Below, piece by piece: positions 50,714-59,214 of a DNA stretch of 64,000 bases. The notes beneath the pieces are model-generated. The model searched no databases and was not told the origin of the DNA. It saw only the letters and a list, made by a program, of their open reading frames with translations. Each line of letters starts with the position of its first letter. The first letter of the stretch is position 1. The DNA lies in assembly GCF_000317305.3 (NCBI RefSeq), contig NC_023036.2:3844001-3908000 (forward strand). Direction: 5' to 3'. A program made the translations under genes and the position numbers. The stretch comes from Mycolicibacterium neoaurum VKM Ac-1815D (GTDB lineage Bacteria > Actinomycetota > Actinomycetes > Mycobacteriales > Mycobacteriaceae).

Positions 50714-52236
50714 GAGCGACCCGATTCTGCTTGGGTGTTCAAGACGTTGATACCGCGGAACAGCGCCGACGGGCAGCCGTGGCTGACCGGGGCGACCTGA
50801 CCGGGCTGGGCCTTGCCGCAGTTGAACGCGCCACCGAGGCGCCATGTCGACGGTCCGCCGACGGCCTCCATCGAACCCCAGAAATCGGTGGTGGTGGCCT
50901 GGTAGGCGACATCACGCAGCTGACCGTCCAGCCGACCGTCGCGGATCCGGAAGAACCGCTGCCCGGTGAACTGAAAGTTGTAGCGCTGCATGTCGATCGA
51001 CCACGATTTGTCGCCGACGATGTAGATGCCGTCGGACACCCGGGAGATCAGGTCGGCCGTCGTGAGGTCCTCGGTTGCGGGCTGCAGCGACACATTGGCC
51101 ATCCGCTGGATCGGCACGTGCTGCGCCGAATCGGCGTAGGAGCATCCGTTGGACCGGCGCACCCCGAGCCGCGGGGCGAACACCCGGTCCAGCTGATAGC
51201 CGACGAAAAGGCCGTCGCGCACCAGGTCCCAGCTCTGGGCGCGCACCCCTTCGTCGTCGAAACCGACAGTGGCCAGGCCGTGTTCGACAGTGCGGTCGGC
51301 GGTCACGTTCATCACCGGCGATCCGTACCGCATGGTGTTCAGCTTGTCCGGTGTCGCGAAGGACGTGCCGGCATAGGCCGCCTCGTAACCGATCGCCCGG
51401 TCGTATTCGGTGGCGTGCCCGATGGATTCGTGGATGGTCAGCCATAGATTGGTCGGGTCGATCACCAGGTCGCATGCCCCGGCGGTGACGCTGGGCGCCT
51501 TCACCTTCTCGGCGAGCAGCGCGGGCAACTCCGCCAGTTCGGCGCTCCAGTTCCACACATCGTCGGAGACGACGGCTTCCCAGCCACGCCCCATCGGCGG
51601 TGCCAGGGTCCGCATCGTCTCGAACGAACCCGCCGCCGCGTCGACGCTCACGGCGTCCAGCTGTGGCTGCACCCGCACCCGCTGCTGGGTGGTGGAGGTG
51701 CCGAAACTGTCGGCGTAATAGGTCTGTTCCTTGACCGCCTGCAGACTGGCCGATACGTGATCGACACCGTCCGCGGCGAGCAGCCGCTCCGAATAGTCCC
51801 CGAGCACCGCGATCTTGTCGGCCGTCGGGATCGTGAACGGGTCGATCCGGTAACTCGACACCCAGCGAAGGTCGTCATAGACCGGTTCCTCGGCCAATTC
51901 GATGCGCTCGGCGTTCAGCGGTGCCAGCGTGGTGGCCACCCGGACGGCACGGCGGGCCGTCTCGGCGGCCACCTCGGAGGCCAACTCGGCATGCGCGGCG
52001 AAACCCCAGGTGCCGTCGACGATGACCCGCACCGCCAACCCGACCTCGTGGTTGATATCGGCGGTTTCCAGGCTGCCGTCACGCAGCGCGACGACCTCGG
52101 TGGTCAGTCGGTGGATACGCAGGTCGGCATAGCTGGCGCCGGCCGCCAACGCCGCCGAGAGGGCGGCGTCGGCCAGTGCCCGGCGAGGTAACGCGAGAAA
52201 ATCGGCATCGACCGAGTGGGCAGTCACGGCCCCCAC
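50710..52236 (-). CDS. TldD family metalloprotease
   Basis: A 508-residue TldD-type zinc protease. The metal motif is LTIHESIGHATEYDRA (H-E-x-x-x-H), with a conserved Cys near the C-terminus (NCGKAQPGQ; HGCPSALF) as third ligand candidate. The complex with TldE removes leader peptides from modified peptides and degrades flexible chains in other bacteria. In actinobacteria the role is not clear. The start is GTG at 52236; a second GTG at 52227 is possible. The two genes are translationally coupled. Confidence 0.92.
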   Translation of the reverse strand: MGAVTAHSVDADFLALPRRALADAALSAALAAGASYADLRIHRLTTEVVALRDGSLETADINHEVGLAVRVIVDGTWGFAAHAELASEVAAETARRAVRVATTLAPLNAERIELAEEPVYDDLRWVSSYRIDPFTIPTADKIAVLGDYSERLLAADGVDHVSASLQAVKEQTYYADSFGTSTTQQRVRVQPQLDAVSVDAAAGSFETMRTLAPPMGRGWEAVVSDDVWNWSAELAELPALLAEKVKAPSVTAGACDLVIDPTNLWLTIHESIGHATEYDRAIGYEAAYAGTSFATPDKLNTMRYGSPVMNVTADRTVEHGLATVGFDDEGVRAQSWDLVRDGLFVGYQLDRVFAPRLGVRRSNGCSYADSAQHVPIQRMANVSLQPATEDLTTADLISRVSDGIYIVGDKSWSIDMQRYNFQFTGQRFFRIRDGRLDGQLRDVAYQATTTDFWGSMEAVGGPSTWRLGGAFNCGKAQPGQVAPVSHGCPSALFRGINVLNTQAESGRS

Positions 52237-52252
52237 CGTAGCGGGCCGTCGG

Positions 52253-52729
52253 TCAGCGTGTGTGCATCCCGTAGGGCACGGCCGAGACCAGCGTCACCGC
52301 CTGGAGCTGACCCGTCGGCAGTCGATACTCCCGCCTCTCACCGGAGCGTGCACCGCAGATCGCCTCGCCCAGAGGAGAATTCACCGAGTAGACCTCAATA
52401 TCGCCGTAGTCCGCGCCGCGCACCCCGAGTAGGAACGTCTCGGTTTCCGGGTTGGCCGACCCGTCCTCGAAGCGCACGGTCAGCACCATGCCGAGTTCGG
52501 CGACACCGTCGTTGGGCGGGTCCTCGCCGACGATCGCGGCGGCCAGCATGTCGTGGATCTGCTGGATGCGGCCCTGCTGCGCCCGCCGCACCGCCACGGC
52601 GTTGCTGTCGGCCGCGTCGCTGTCGTCACCGTCGACGCCGGTGATCGACCAGGTGCGCAGCACCTCCAGCTCCTCGAGCAATCGGGCATGGGCGTCCGGG
52701 GTGAGCCAGACAGGCGTCGCGGTGGTCAT
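52253..52729 (-). CDS. GreA/GreB family transcription elongation factor-like protein
   Basis: A 158-residue protein with the two-domain Gre layout: an N-terminal coiled coil (LTPDAHARLLEELEVLRTW through QGRIQQIHDML, up to about residue 70) and a C-terminal FKBP-like domain (VTVRF-type strand VLTVRFEDGS, then VYSVNSPLGEAICGARSGER). It may act in RNA polymerase backtracking or bind the secondary channel like a Gre-type regulator. The ATG at 52729 has GAGGAG upstream. It shares a direction with the TldD gene 16 bp downstream, so the three may be one operon. Confidence 0.83.
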   Translation of the reverse strand: MTTATPVWLTPDAHARLLEELEVLRTWSITGVDGDDSDAADSNAVAVRRAQQGRIQQIHDMLAAAIVGEDPPNDGVAELGMVLTVRFEDGSANPETETFLLGVRGADYGDIEVYSVNSPLGEAICGARSGERREYRLPTGQLQAVTLVSAVPYGMHTR

Positions 52730-52806
52730 GGAAACTCCTCGTATCGATGGTTGGCCGTCAGGGGCGGGGGTATCCCTCCGCCCCTGACGACAGGGTGAAA
52801 GTCGGG

Positions 52807-54072
52807 TCAGCGCAGCGGGTCGAACGCACGCAACGCCTCGGGTTGCTTGCCGGTGGTGATCTGCTCGGTCAGCAACCGGCCGGTCACCGGGCCGTGGGCC
52901 AGTCCCCACATTCCGTGCCCGCCCGCCACGTAGACGCTGGGACTGACCTGACCGATGACCGGCAGCCCGTCGGCGCTGACGGGTCGCGGACCGACCCACA
53001 CATCGCGCGCCTCGTCCCATCGCACCCCGTCGAGCAGGCGTGCGGCCGACCTGACGATCGAGCGGACCCGAGCAGGCGCGATGGGTGCCTGTGGTTCCCG
53101 GAATTCCATGGTGCCCGCCACGCGCATCGCACCCTGGTAGGGCGTGCAGGCCACCCGTTCGGTGGGCAGGTAGATCGGCCCCGGCATCGCCCGGTCGATG
53201 GGCACCGTGAACGAGTACCCGCGGCCGGCCCGGACCGGGACCCGCACCCATGGCCGGGTCAGTTCGTTCAGCCATGCCCCGGTGGCGACGACGACGGCAT
53301 CGGCGGTGTAGTCGGTGCCCCCGGCACCGCGCACGATGACGCGGCTGCCCTGCGGGCTCACCCCGATGACCTGGTCGACCGGCATTGCCGCGCCGCGTTC
53401 GGCCACTGCCTGTCCGAGGGCGGTCACGAACCGGCCCGGGTCGATATAGCGCTGCCTATCGACGGCGACGGCCACGGTGGCCACGCCCGAAGTCAGCGGC
53501 ACGGCCTCGCGCAGACCGGCACCGCGCAGCTCGTTCACCTCGACCGCCAGGCCCGCCCGCTCCAGCATCGCGATCTCGTGCCGTAGTTCACCGGCTTGGG
53601 CATCGGTCTCGAACAGCGCGGTGATCGCCGATTCGGTGACCGGTACGTCCACCCCGTTGCCCGAAAGTACGTCGAAGGCCTCCAGGCATTCGGCGTTGAA
53701 GGGCTGGTTGGCGCGCACCGCACGCTCGGCCGCGGCCGTGGTGCAGTGCCGGGCGAAGGTGGCGAGGAAACGCGCGAGGCCGAGATCGGCGCGCAGCGGA
53801 ATATGCAGTGGCGCAGACGGATTGAACAGCGATTTCAGCCCGTATCGCAGCACGGCGGGCTGGTTCAGCGGAATGGTCAGTGCAGGCGAGAGCCAGCCGG
53901 CGTTACCCCACGACGCGCCGGCCGCCACCCCGGTCCGGTCGATGACGGTGACCTGCACACCACGTTCCTGCAGGAACCACGCGGTGGACAGTCCGACGAT
54001 GCCGGCACCCACCACCACGACCTGCCGCGGTCCGCCGTCGATGCGATCGACCCCGGCCATCCCCTCGCCCAT
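52807..54072 (-). CDS. D-amino acid dehydrogenase-like FAD oxidoreductase (DadA type)
   Basis: A 421-residue FAD-dependent oxidoreductase of the DAO family, closest in layout to DadA, which oxidises D-amino acids to keto acids at the membrane. The FAD motif VVVVGAGIVGLSTAWFL is near residue 17; GASWGNAGWLSPAL is a strong DadA-type signature; the C-terminal WVGPRPVSADGLPVIG and GHGMWGLAHGP close the flavin site. The ATG at 54072 is chosen because GGAGG lies 8 nt upstream; an upstream start at 54135 would add a basic tail. PucR, upstream in the same direction, is the probable regulator. Confidence 0.83.
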   Translation of the reverse strand: MGEGMAGVDRIDGGPRQVVVVGAGIVGLSTAWFLQERGVQVTVIDRTGVAAGASWGNAGWLSPALTIPLNQPAVLRYGLKSLFNPSAPLHIPLRADLGLARFLATFARHCTTAAAERAVRANQPFNAECLEAFDVLSGNGVDVPVTESAITALFETDAQAGELRHEIAMLERAGLAVEVNELRGAGLREAVPLTSGVATVAVAVDRQRYIDPGRFVTALGQAVAERGAAMPVDQVIGVSPQGSRVIVRGAGGTDYTADAVVVATGAWLNELTRPWVRVPVRAGRGYSFTVPIDRAMPGPIYLPTERVACTPYQGAMRVAGTMEFREPQAPIAPARVRSIVRSAARLLDGVRWDEARDVWVGPRPVSADGLPVIGQVSPSVYVAGGHGMWGLAHGPVTGRLLTEQITTGKQPEALRAFDPLR

Positions 54073-54190
54073 GGCGCGCCCTCCTGACTCCGATGCTTCG
54101 GAACGGCGTCGTCGTCCGACGCCGTACAGGGCCATCATGCGGCCGATCTGAGGGCGTGGTGTTGCGGTATCCGACAGTTGAGCACCAGCC

Positions 54191-54211
54191 GATTGTGGCG
54201 ATCCGACAATC
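54191..54211. promoter_or_regulatory. Candidate PucR-type operator between pucR and dadA
   Basis: GATTGT and ACAATC form an inverted repeat around a 9-bp spacer, and ATCCGACA occurs twice (about 54168 and 54201). It overlaps the stop of the PucR gene and lies upstream of the DadA start. It could be the binding site for PucR at the dadA promoter; no direct evidence. Confidence 0.3.
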
Positions 54212-55733
54212 AGCCCCGGTCGAGGGTTGCCAATTCGATCATCATGGCCAGCCGCTTGCGCGGATCGTCGACCTGCACCGCGGCCACCTCGGCCATCTTG
54301 CGCAACCGGTAGCGCACGGTGTTCTCGTGCACGCCGAGAACCGCGCCGGTGCGCACCGGATCACCCTGGCATTCCAGCCACACCCGCAGGGTCCGCACAT
54401 AGGGAGTGCCGTGTTCGCGGTCGTGCCGGTGCAGATCGATGACCGGTCCCCGGCTCGGGCCGCGGCCGTTGTCCACCGCGGTGCGCAGCCGCTGCAGGAC
54501 CAGGTCGTCCCACGATTCGTCATAGGCCGGCGGGGGCAGATCCGGCGCCCCGGTCTCGTGTAGCGCCAGACATTCGTCGGCCTCCCAGCGGGCGGCGGCC
54601 AGCTCGCCCGCCTCGGCGGCGCCGCTGATACCGGCCATCAGCGTCGCCTGCCCCGGCAGTACCGCGCGCAGTTCGTCCAGCCACGCCCGGGCGGTGTCGG
54701 CGCTCTCGCCCGGCAGCACCGTGTACACGGTGTTCTCCGCCAGCGCGCTGCGCCCGGGACGCGACCACCCGAAGCCGGCCGTGGCCTTCTCGAAGGTCAC
54801 CAGCAACGCGGTGTGCCGGTCGGGTTCCAGCCGGGCGCGCAGCGCGATGACCCGCAGCGGTCCCAGCGGCAGCCCCACCCGGCTGGCCACCGCGACCGCA
54901 TCGGCGGCACCCTCGAGCAGACGCTGCACCGACTCCGACTCCACCTGGCGCTCCAGGTCGGCACTGGCGCGCGAGCGCAGCAGATGCAACGCGACGGTGC
55001 GCACCCCGGTGCGCAGCGCGGTCAGCCCCGCCCCCTGCAGCGGCTCGGAACAGGCCACCCACACCGAGCCCAACAGCTCGCGGCCGACGCGGGCGGCGAC
55101 CACCATCCGGCCGGTCAGCCCGAGCCGCGGGTCCGGATCGACAAAGATCGGCTCGTCGGAGGAGCCCAGATGCGCGAAGACACCGCGGCGGGCCAGCTCA
55201 TCACGAACCTGCGCGGGTTGTTCGCGCCGCAGGATGGTCTCCACGCGTGCCGCATCGGCCGTCTGCTGCAATCGCGAATAGGCCAGCATCTGCGCGTGCC
55301 GATCCTCGATGATGACCGCGCCGCCGATGGCCGCCGCCAGGCTGTCCGCCAGCGCGAACAGATCGGTGGGACCGCGGCCCGATTCGGTCTCCCGGCCCTC
55401 CAGCACCAGCCCGTAGGCCACGGCCGCCAGCTCGCTCCACGGCAACGCGGCGTCCACCAACAGCACCGCGACACCGTCGGGAAGCTGCGCGGGAACCTCG
55501 TCATCGGCGCCGCGGACAAGGACCACCGCCGCGTGCGCCGAGATCGCCCAGGCCAACGCCTGATGCACCGAGTCGGCACCGATGGCCAGCAGCACGTCAC
55601 CGAGCACCGGCTCACCGCTGGCGGTCTCGGGCAGCACCACACTGCGCAGTTCGGTGCTGCGCGGCACCGCGCACAGCCGCGTCACCACGCCATACCCGCC
55701 CAGCACATTGACCAGGCGATCCAAGGTGATCAC
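54210..55733 (-). CDS. PucR family transcriptional regulator
   Basis: A 507-residue regulator. The N-terminal PucR domain (ITLDRLVNVLGGYG, DVLLAIGADSVHQALAWAI) is followed by a GGDEF-like, non-catalytic middle region (GPLRVIALRARLE) and a C-terminal HTH_30 domain (GAVLGVHENTVRYRLRKMAE). Such proteins activate purine or amino-acid catabolic genes on ligand binding. It starts at a GTG only 10 bp after the EcfT gene, so it may be part of the same transcript, and it precedes the DadA gene. D-amino acid catabolism is the most plausible target. Confidence 0.9.
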   Translation of the reverse strand: MITLDRLVNVLGGYGVVTRLCAVPRSTELRSVVLPETASGEPVLGDVLLAIGADSVHQALAWAISAHAAVVLVRGADDEVPAQLPDGVAVLLVDAALPWSELAAVAYGLVLEGRETESGRGPTDLFALADSLAAAIGGAVIIEDRHAQMLAYSRLQQTADAARVETILRREQPAQVRDELARRGVFAHLGSSDEPIFVDPDPRLGLTGRMVVAARVGRELLGSVWVACSEPLQGAGLTALRTGVRTVALHLLRSRASADLERQVESESVQRLLEGAADAVAVASRVGLPLGPLRVIALRARLEPDRHTALLVTFEKATAGFGWSRPGRSALAENTVYTVLPGESADTARAWLDELRAVLPGQATLMAGISGAAEAGELAAARWEADECLALHETGAPDLPPPAYDESWDDLVLQRLRTAVDNGRGPSRGPVIDLHRHDREHGTPYVRTLRVWLECQGDPVRTGAVLGVHENTVRYRLRKMAEVAAVQVDDPRKRLAMMIELATLDRG

Positions 55734-55743
55734 GATTCGCAGC

Positions 55744-56565
55744 CTAGGTGGTGGCCAGGAAGGTGAACCCCTCGATATAACCCGCGACCCCGCACACCAG
55801 CGCCAACACGATCAGGGCGACCACATCGGCGGTGTGCAGCCGCGACGGGTGCGCCGAGAGCTGACCGGCGCCCCCACGCGCGGTGATGGCATCACCCATC
55901 TCGTCGGCACGCCGCAGTGACACCGTCACCGTGGCGGCCAGCAGGTCGATCAGGTCGGACACCTGTGCCTTCATGCGTTCGCGGCGGCCTTCGGGCAGTT
56001 CGCGCGGACGCAGCCGCCGCGCCGCGTAGAGGATGCGGAATTCGTCGATGAGCATCGGGAAGGCACGAAGCGACAGCGCCACGGTGGCCGCCCAGTCGTC
56101 GACCGGTAGCCGCAGCCAGCGCAACGGTCGGCCGAGCGTCGACACCGCCGGGGCGATCTCGGCGACGTTGGTGGTCCACGAGACCAGCAGACCCATGCCC
56201 AGCAGGACGATCGACACCGCCGTCACCCGCAGGAACTTCAGCAGCCCGCCCAGCTCGAGCTCCAACCCGCCCAGCGTGACGATCGGGGTGCCACCGGCGA
56301 ACGCGGCGGTCACCCCACCGAGCAGGATGAGCAGCCAGATCCAGCCGGGGATGCTCGGCAGCGCACCGCGCGGCACCCGCGCCAGCCCGATCGCGACGGC
56401 CAGCAGGGCCGTGATCATCGCGATGGGGATCCAGCCCGGGTACAGCACCATCAATACGGCCAGCGCGACGACGCCGATGAGTTTCGTCCCGGCCCAGAGC
56501 CGGTGGATGACGGTGTCGCCGGGCACCGGGCGCAGCAGGACCAGCGGCCGTTTCTGTTCACTCAT
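55744..56565 (-). CDS. Energy-coupling factor transporter transmembrane protein (EcfT, CbiQ-like)
   Basis: A 273-residue ECF transmembrane subunit with about six hydrophobic helices. The cytoplasmic coupling helices carry the usual Ala-Arg-Gly signatures (LYAARRLRPR, DAITARGGAG) that clamp the two ATPase domains. It matches M. tuberculosis Rv2325c in length and position beside the fused ATPase gene. Together they import a vitamin or metal; the substrate is unknown. The start is the ATG at 56565. Confidence 0.88.
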   Translation of the reverse strand: MSEQKRPLVLLRPVPGDTVIHRLWAGTKLIGVVALAVLMVLYPGWIPIAMITALLAVAIGLARVPRGALPSIPGWIWLLILLGGVTAAFAGGTPIVTLGGLELELGGLLKFLRVTAVSIVLLGMGLLVSWTTNVAEIAPAVSTLGRPLRWLRLPVDDWAATVALSLRAFPMLIDEFRILYAARRLRPRELPEGRRERMKAQVSDLIDLLAATVTVSLRRADEMGDAITARGGAGQLSAHPSRLHTADVVALIVLALVCGVAGYIEGFTFLATT

Positions 56566-56626
56566 GCGATTCCCTCGCAGGCTCGGGTCCCGCATCCGGT
56601 AACGATGATTCGCTCGCAAGCTTCGC

Positions 56627-58645
56627 TCATGACGGCGCCCCCGATGTGCTTGCCGGCACCGGGACCAACACCCGGTCGCGCAGGTGCAGGGTGCGCGGGC
56701 ACAGCTCTTCCAGACCCGCGAAATCGTGGGAGATCACGATGATCGTCAGCCCGCCCCGGCGCAGTTCCTCCAGCAGCCGCAACAATCCGCGGGCACTGGT
56801 GGCGTCGAGTCCGGCCAGCGGTTCGTCGAGCACGATGGCCCGCGGCGCCCGGGCCAGCAGACCGGCCAGCACCACCCGGCGCATCTGCCCGCCCGAGAGT
56901 TGATCGATGCGCCGGTCGGCCAGTTCGGGTTCCAGGCCGACGGTGGCCAGCGCGGCATTGACCTTGGCCCGGTCGCGCGCGGAGAACCCCGCGGCCGAGG
57001 CGATCTCGCGGAACACGTGGCTGCGCATCAGCTGCAACCGGGCGGCCTGGAACGACAGCGCCACCGCGCCCACCTGGTCGGCCACCGGCCGCCCGTCGAG
57101 CAGGCAGGTGCCGGTGGTGGGTTCGGTCAGACCCGCGAGGATCCATGCCAGCGTCGACTTGCCCGAGCCGTTGAGACCGTGGATCAGCACGCCGTCGCCC
57201 TCGTAGACGGTCAGGTCGATATCGTGCAGCGCCGTGGTGGCCCACGGGGTTCCGTCGCCGTAGCTGTGCCCCACCCCGGACAGTTCGAGGACCGGGACAT
57301 CGCTGCGCCGCTCACCGGTCGGCTCCGGTGGTTCGGCGGACTCCACCATGGCCGACCCGCCGGTGAGGTTGACCACCCGTTCGGCGGCTTCGGCCTCGCC
57401 GTTGTAGTGGGTGATGTGCACCAGGGCCATGTTCCGGCGCCGCGTCAGCTCGGCCAGCATCGACATCAACCCGTCGCGGCCTTGCTGGTCGACCATGCTG
57501 GTCACCTCATCGGCGATCAACAGCGCGGGTTTGCGCGCCAGCGCGGCGGCGACGGCCAGACGCTGCAACTCACCGCCGGACAGACTGCCGGTGTCGCGCT
57601 CGTCGAGCCCGTCGAGGCCGACCTCGGCCAGCAGGGCCGGCACGTCCACGGTCGCCCCGGCGGGCAGGCCCCAGACGACATCGTCGGCCACCCGGGTGCC
57701 CAGGATCTGACTCTCCGGATGCTGCATGATCACCGCGGTCCCGCCGGGTGCCCCGAGGCCGACCGCGCCGGGGCGTTCGACGACCCCCTCGGTCGGCGGA
57801 CGGCCGCAGAGCACCAGCATCAGGGTGGTCTTCCCGGAGCCGTTGGCACCGGTGACGGCGATGTGTTCGCCGGACTGCACGCTCATCGAGACCGGGCCGA
57901 GCGCGTCGCGGTCGGTGCCCGGGTAGCGGAAGACGACATCGCGCAGCTGCAGCGGTGTCGGGGCGACCGGATCGGTCTCGTCGAGGGATTCCAGCTTGTG
58001 CACATCGGGGACGCCTGCCAGCCGGCTGAGCACCCGCGACAACGCCCACCAGCCGACCAGCCCGACGAAGACGATGGCGATCAGACCGTAGGAGAAGATG
58101 AGGATCGGCCAGTGATCCAGCAGGACACCGAAGATCTCGCGCACCTTTTCGGCGAGCGGTTGCAGGTTGGGGACGTAACTCAGGATCGCGACGGTGCCGT
58201 CCACGTTGGCGGTCATGGCGGCGAAGACCAGTTCACGCATGCGGCTGGCCACCAACAGCACCAGCACGACGGCCGCGCCGAACACCGCGCCGGCGGCCGC
58301 GGACACCACGACCACGGTGGGCAGACCGCGCCCGCGACGTTTGACGAAGCCGACGAGTCCGCCGACATACGCGCAGTTGAGCACCGTCATCAGGCCGCCG
58401 GTACCGGCGATGATGAAGGCGACCAGCGCCCCGGCGACGGTCGCGGCCAGCAGTACCCGCAGCCGGTAGCGGTAGGCGAGCAGCCCCATGGGCACGGTGG
58501 CCAGCAGGGACAACCCCGCGGCGAACGGGACGACGACGGCGATGATCGCGATGGCCGCGGACAGCGCGGCCATGACGGAGGCTTGGGCCAACTCCCCCGG
58601 AAGCAATGAGCCGGCCCGGCGAGGGTGCGGCGGACCTGGGGGCAT
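56627..58645 (-). CDS. Fused ECF transporter: membrane S-like domain plus two ATPase domains
   Basis: A 672-residue fusion. The first about 230 residues hold about six membrane helices (ASVMAALSAAIAIIAVVVP, LATVPMGLLAYRYRLRVLL, FSYGLIAIVFVGLVGWWAL) like a substrate-capturing S-component. Two ABC ATPases follow: GANGSGKTT with SLSGGELQRL and LLIADEVTSMVD, then GLNGSGKST with QLSGGQMRRV and IVLDEPLAGLD. M. tuberculosis Rv2326c has this same layout, so this is a known actinobacterial form in which S, A and A' are on one chain and T (next gene) is separate. The start is the ATG at 58645. Confidence 0.9.
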   Translation of the reverse strand: MPPGPPHPRRAGSLLPGELAQASVMAALSAAIAIIAVVVPFAAGLSLLATVPMGLLAYRYRLRVLLAATVAGALVAFIIAGTGGLMTVLNCAYVGGLVGFVKRRGRGLPTVVVVSAAAGAVFGAAVVLVLLVASRMRELVFAAMTANVDGTVAILSYVPNLQPLAEKVREIFGVLLDHWPILIFSYGLIAIVFVGLVGWWALSRVLSRLAGVPDVHKLESLDETDPVAPTPLQLRDVVFRYPGTDRDALGPVSMSVQSGEHIAVTGANGSGKTTLMLVLCGRPPTEGVVERPGAVGLGAPGGTAVIMQHPESQILGTRVADDVVWGLPAGATVDVPALLAEVGLDGLDERDTGSLSGGELQRLAVAAALARKPALLIADEVTSMVDQQGRDGLMSMLAELTRRRNMALVHITHYNGEAEAAERVVNLTGGSAMVESAEPPEPTGERRSDVPVLELSGVGHSYGDGTPWATTALHDIDLTVYEGDGVLIHGLNGSGKSTLAWILAGLTEPTTGTCLLDGRPVADQVGAVALSFQAARLQLMRSHVFREIASAAGFSARDRAKVNAALATVGLEPELADRRIDQLSGGQMRRVVLAGLLARAPRAIVLDEPLAGLDATSARGLLRLLEELRRGGLTIIVISHDFAGLEELCPRTLHLRDRVLVPVPASTSGAPS

Positions 58646-58723
58646 CACCCGATTCTGCCAGGTGGCGACGGCACTCTGGATTCGCCGACTGTGACGGTGA
58701 CCACGCCCGCAGATTTGCAGATG

Positions 58724-58738
58724 CATAGTAAATCTATG
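58724..58738. promoter_or_regulatory. Palindromic operator of the MarR gene
   Basis: CATAGTAAATCTATG: arms CATAG and CTATG are perfect inverse complements around TAAAT. A second pair, AGATTT (58711-58716) and AAATCT (58730-58735), overlaps it. It lies 13 bp before the MarR GTG, so autoregulation is likely. Confidence 0.5.
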
Positions 58739-58751
58739 TAACCTCGGTCGA

Positions 58752-59201
58752 GTGGATCGCCAAGACCCCGCCGCACTCGGCGCCGACCTGTTGGCCGTCG
58801 TCGCGCGGATCAACCGACTGGCAAACCAACGGATCGAGTTGCCGTTGCCGTTCGCTCAGGCGAGGTTGCTCGCCACGATCGAGGACCAGGGCCGAGCCAG
58901 GATCTCCGATCTGGCCGCCATCGACCACTGCTCGCAACCGACCATGACCACCCAGGTGCGCAGGCTCGAAGACGCCGGGTTGGTCTCGCGCACCGAGGAC
59001 GCCGCCGACGCACGAGTCGTGCTGATCGAGATCACCGACGCGGGCCGGGCCATGTTGAACCGGGTGCGCGCCGATCGCAGTGCCGCGATCAATCCGTATC
59101 TGGACCACCTCGACGACGCGCAGCGCGGCGCGCTCGTCGACGCGATACAGGTGCTGCGTGGGCTGCTCGACGACGCCCAGCAGGACCGCCGACCGAAGTA
59201 A
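58752..59201 (+). CDS. MarR family transcriptional regulator
   Basis: A 149-residue dimeric winged-helix repressor. The core PLPFAQARLLATIEDQGRARISDLAAIDHCSQPTM region (about 30-65) holds the recognition helix, then VRRLEDAGLVSRTEDAADARVVLIEIT is the wing. The gene has the same position relative to the ECF genes as M. tuberculosis Rv2327. It starts with GTG, and 13 nt separate its stop from the MFS gene, so it is likely to control that efflux gene and itself through the palindrome just upstream. Confidence 0.9.
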   Translation: MDRQDPAALGADLLAVVARINRLANQRIELPLPFAQARLLATIEDQGRARISDLAAIDHCSQPTMTTQVRRLEDAGLVSRTEDAADARVVLIEITDAGRAMLNRVRADRSAAINPYLDHLDDAQRGALVDAIQVLRGLLDDAQQDRRPK

Positions 59202-59214
59202 GGAGTTCCACGCC

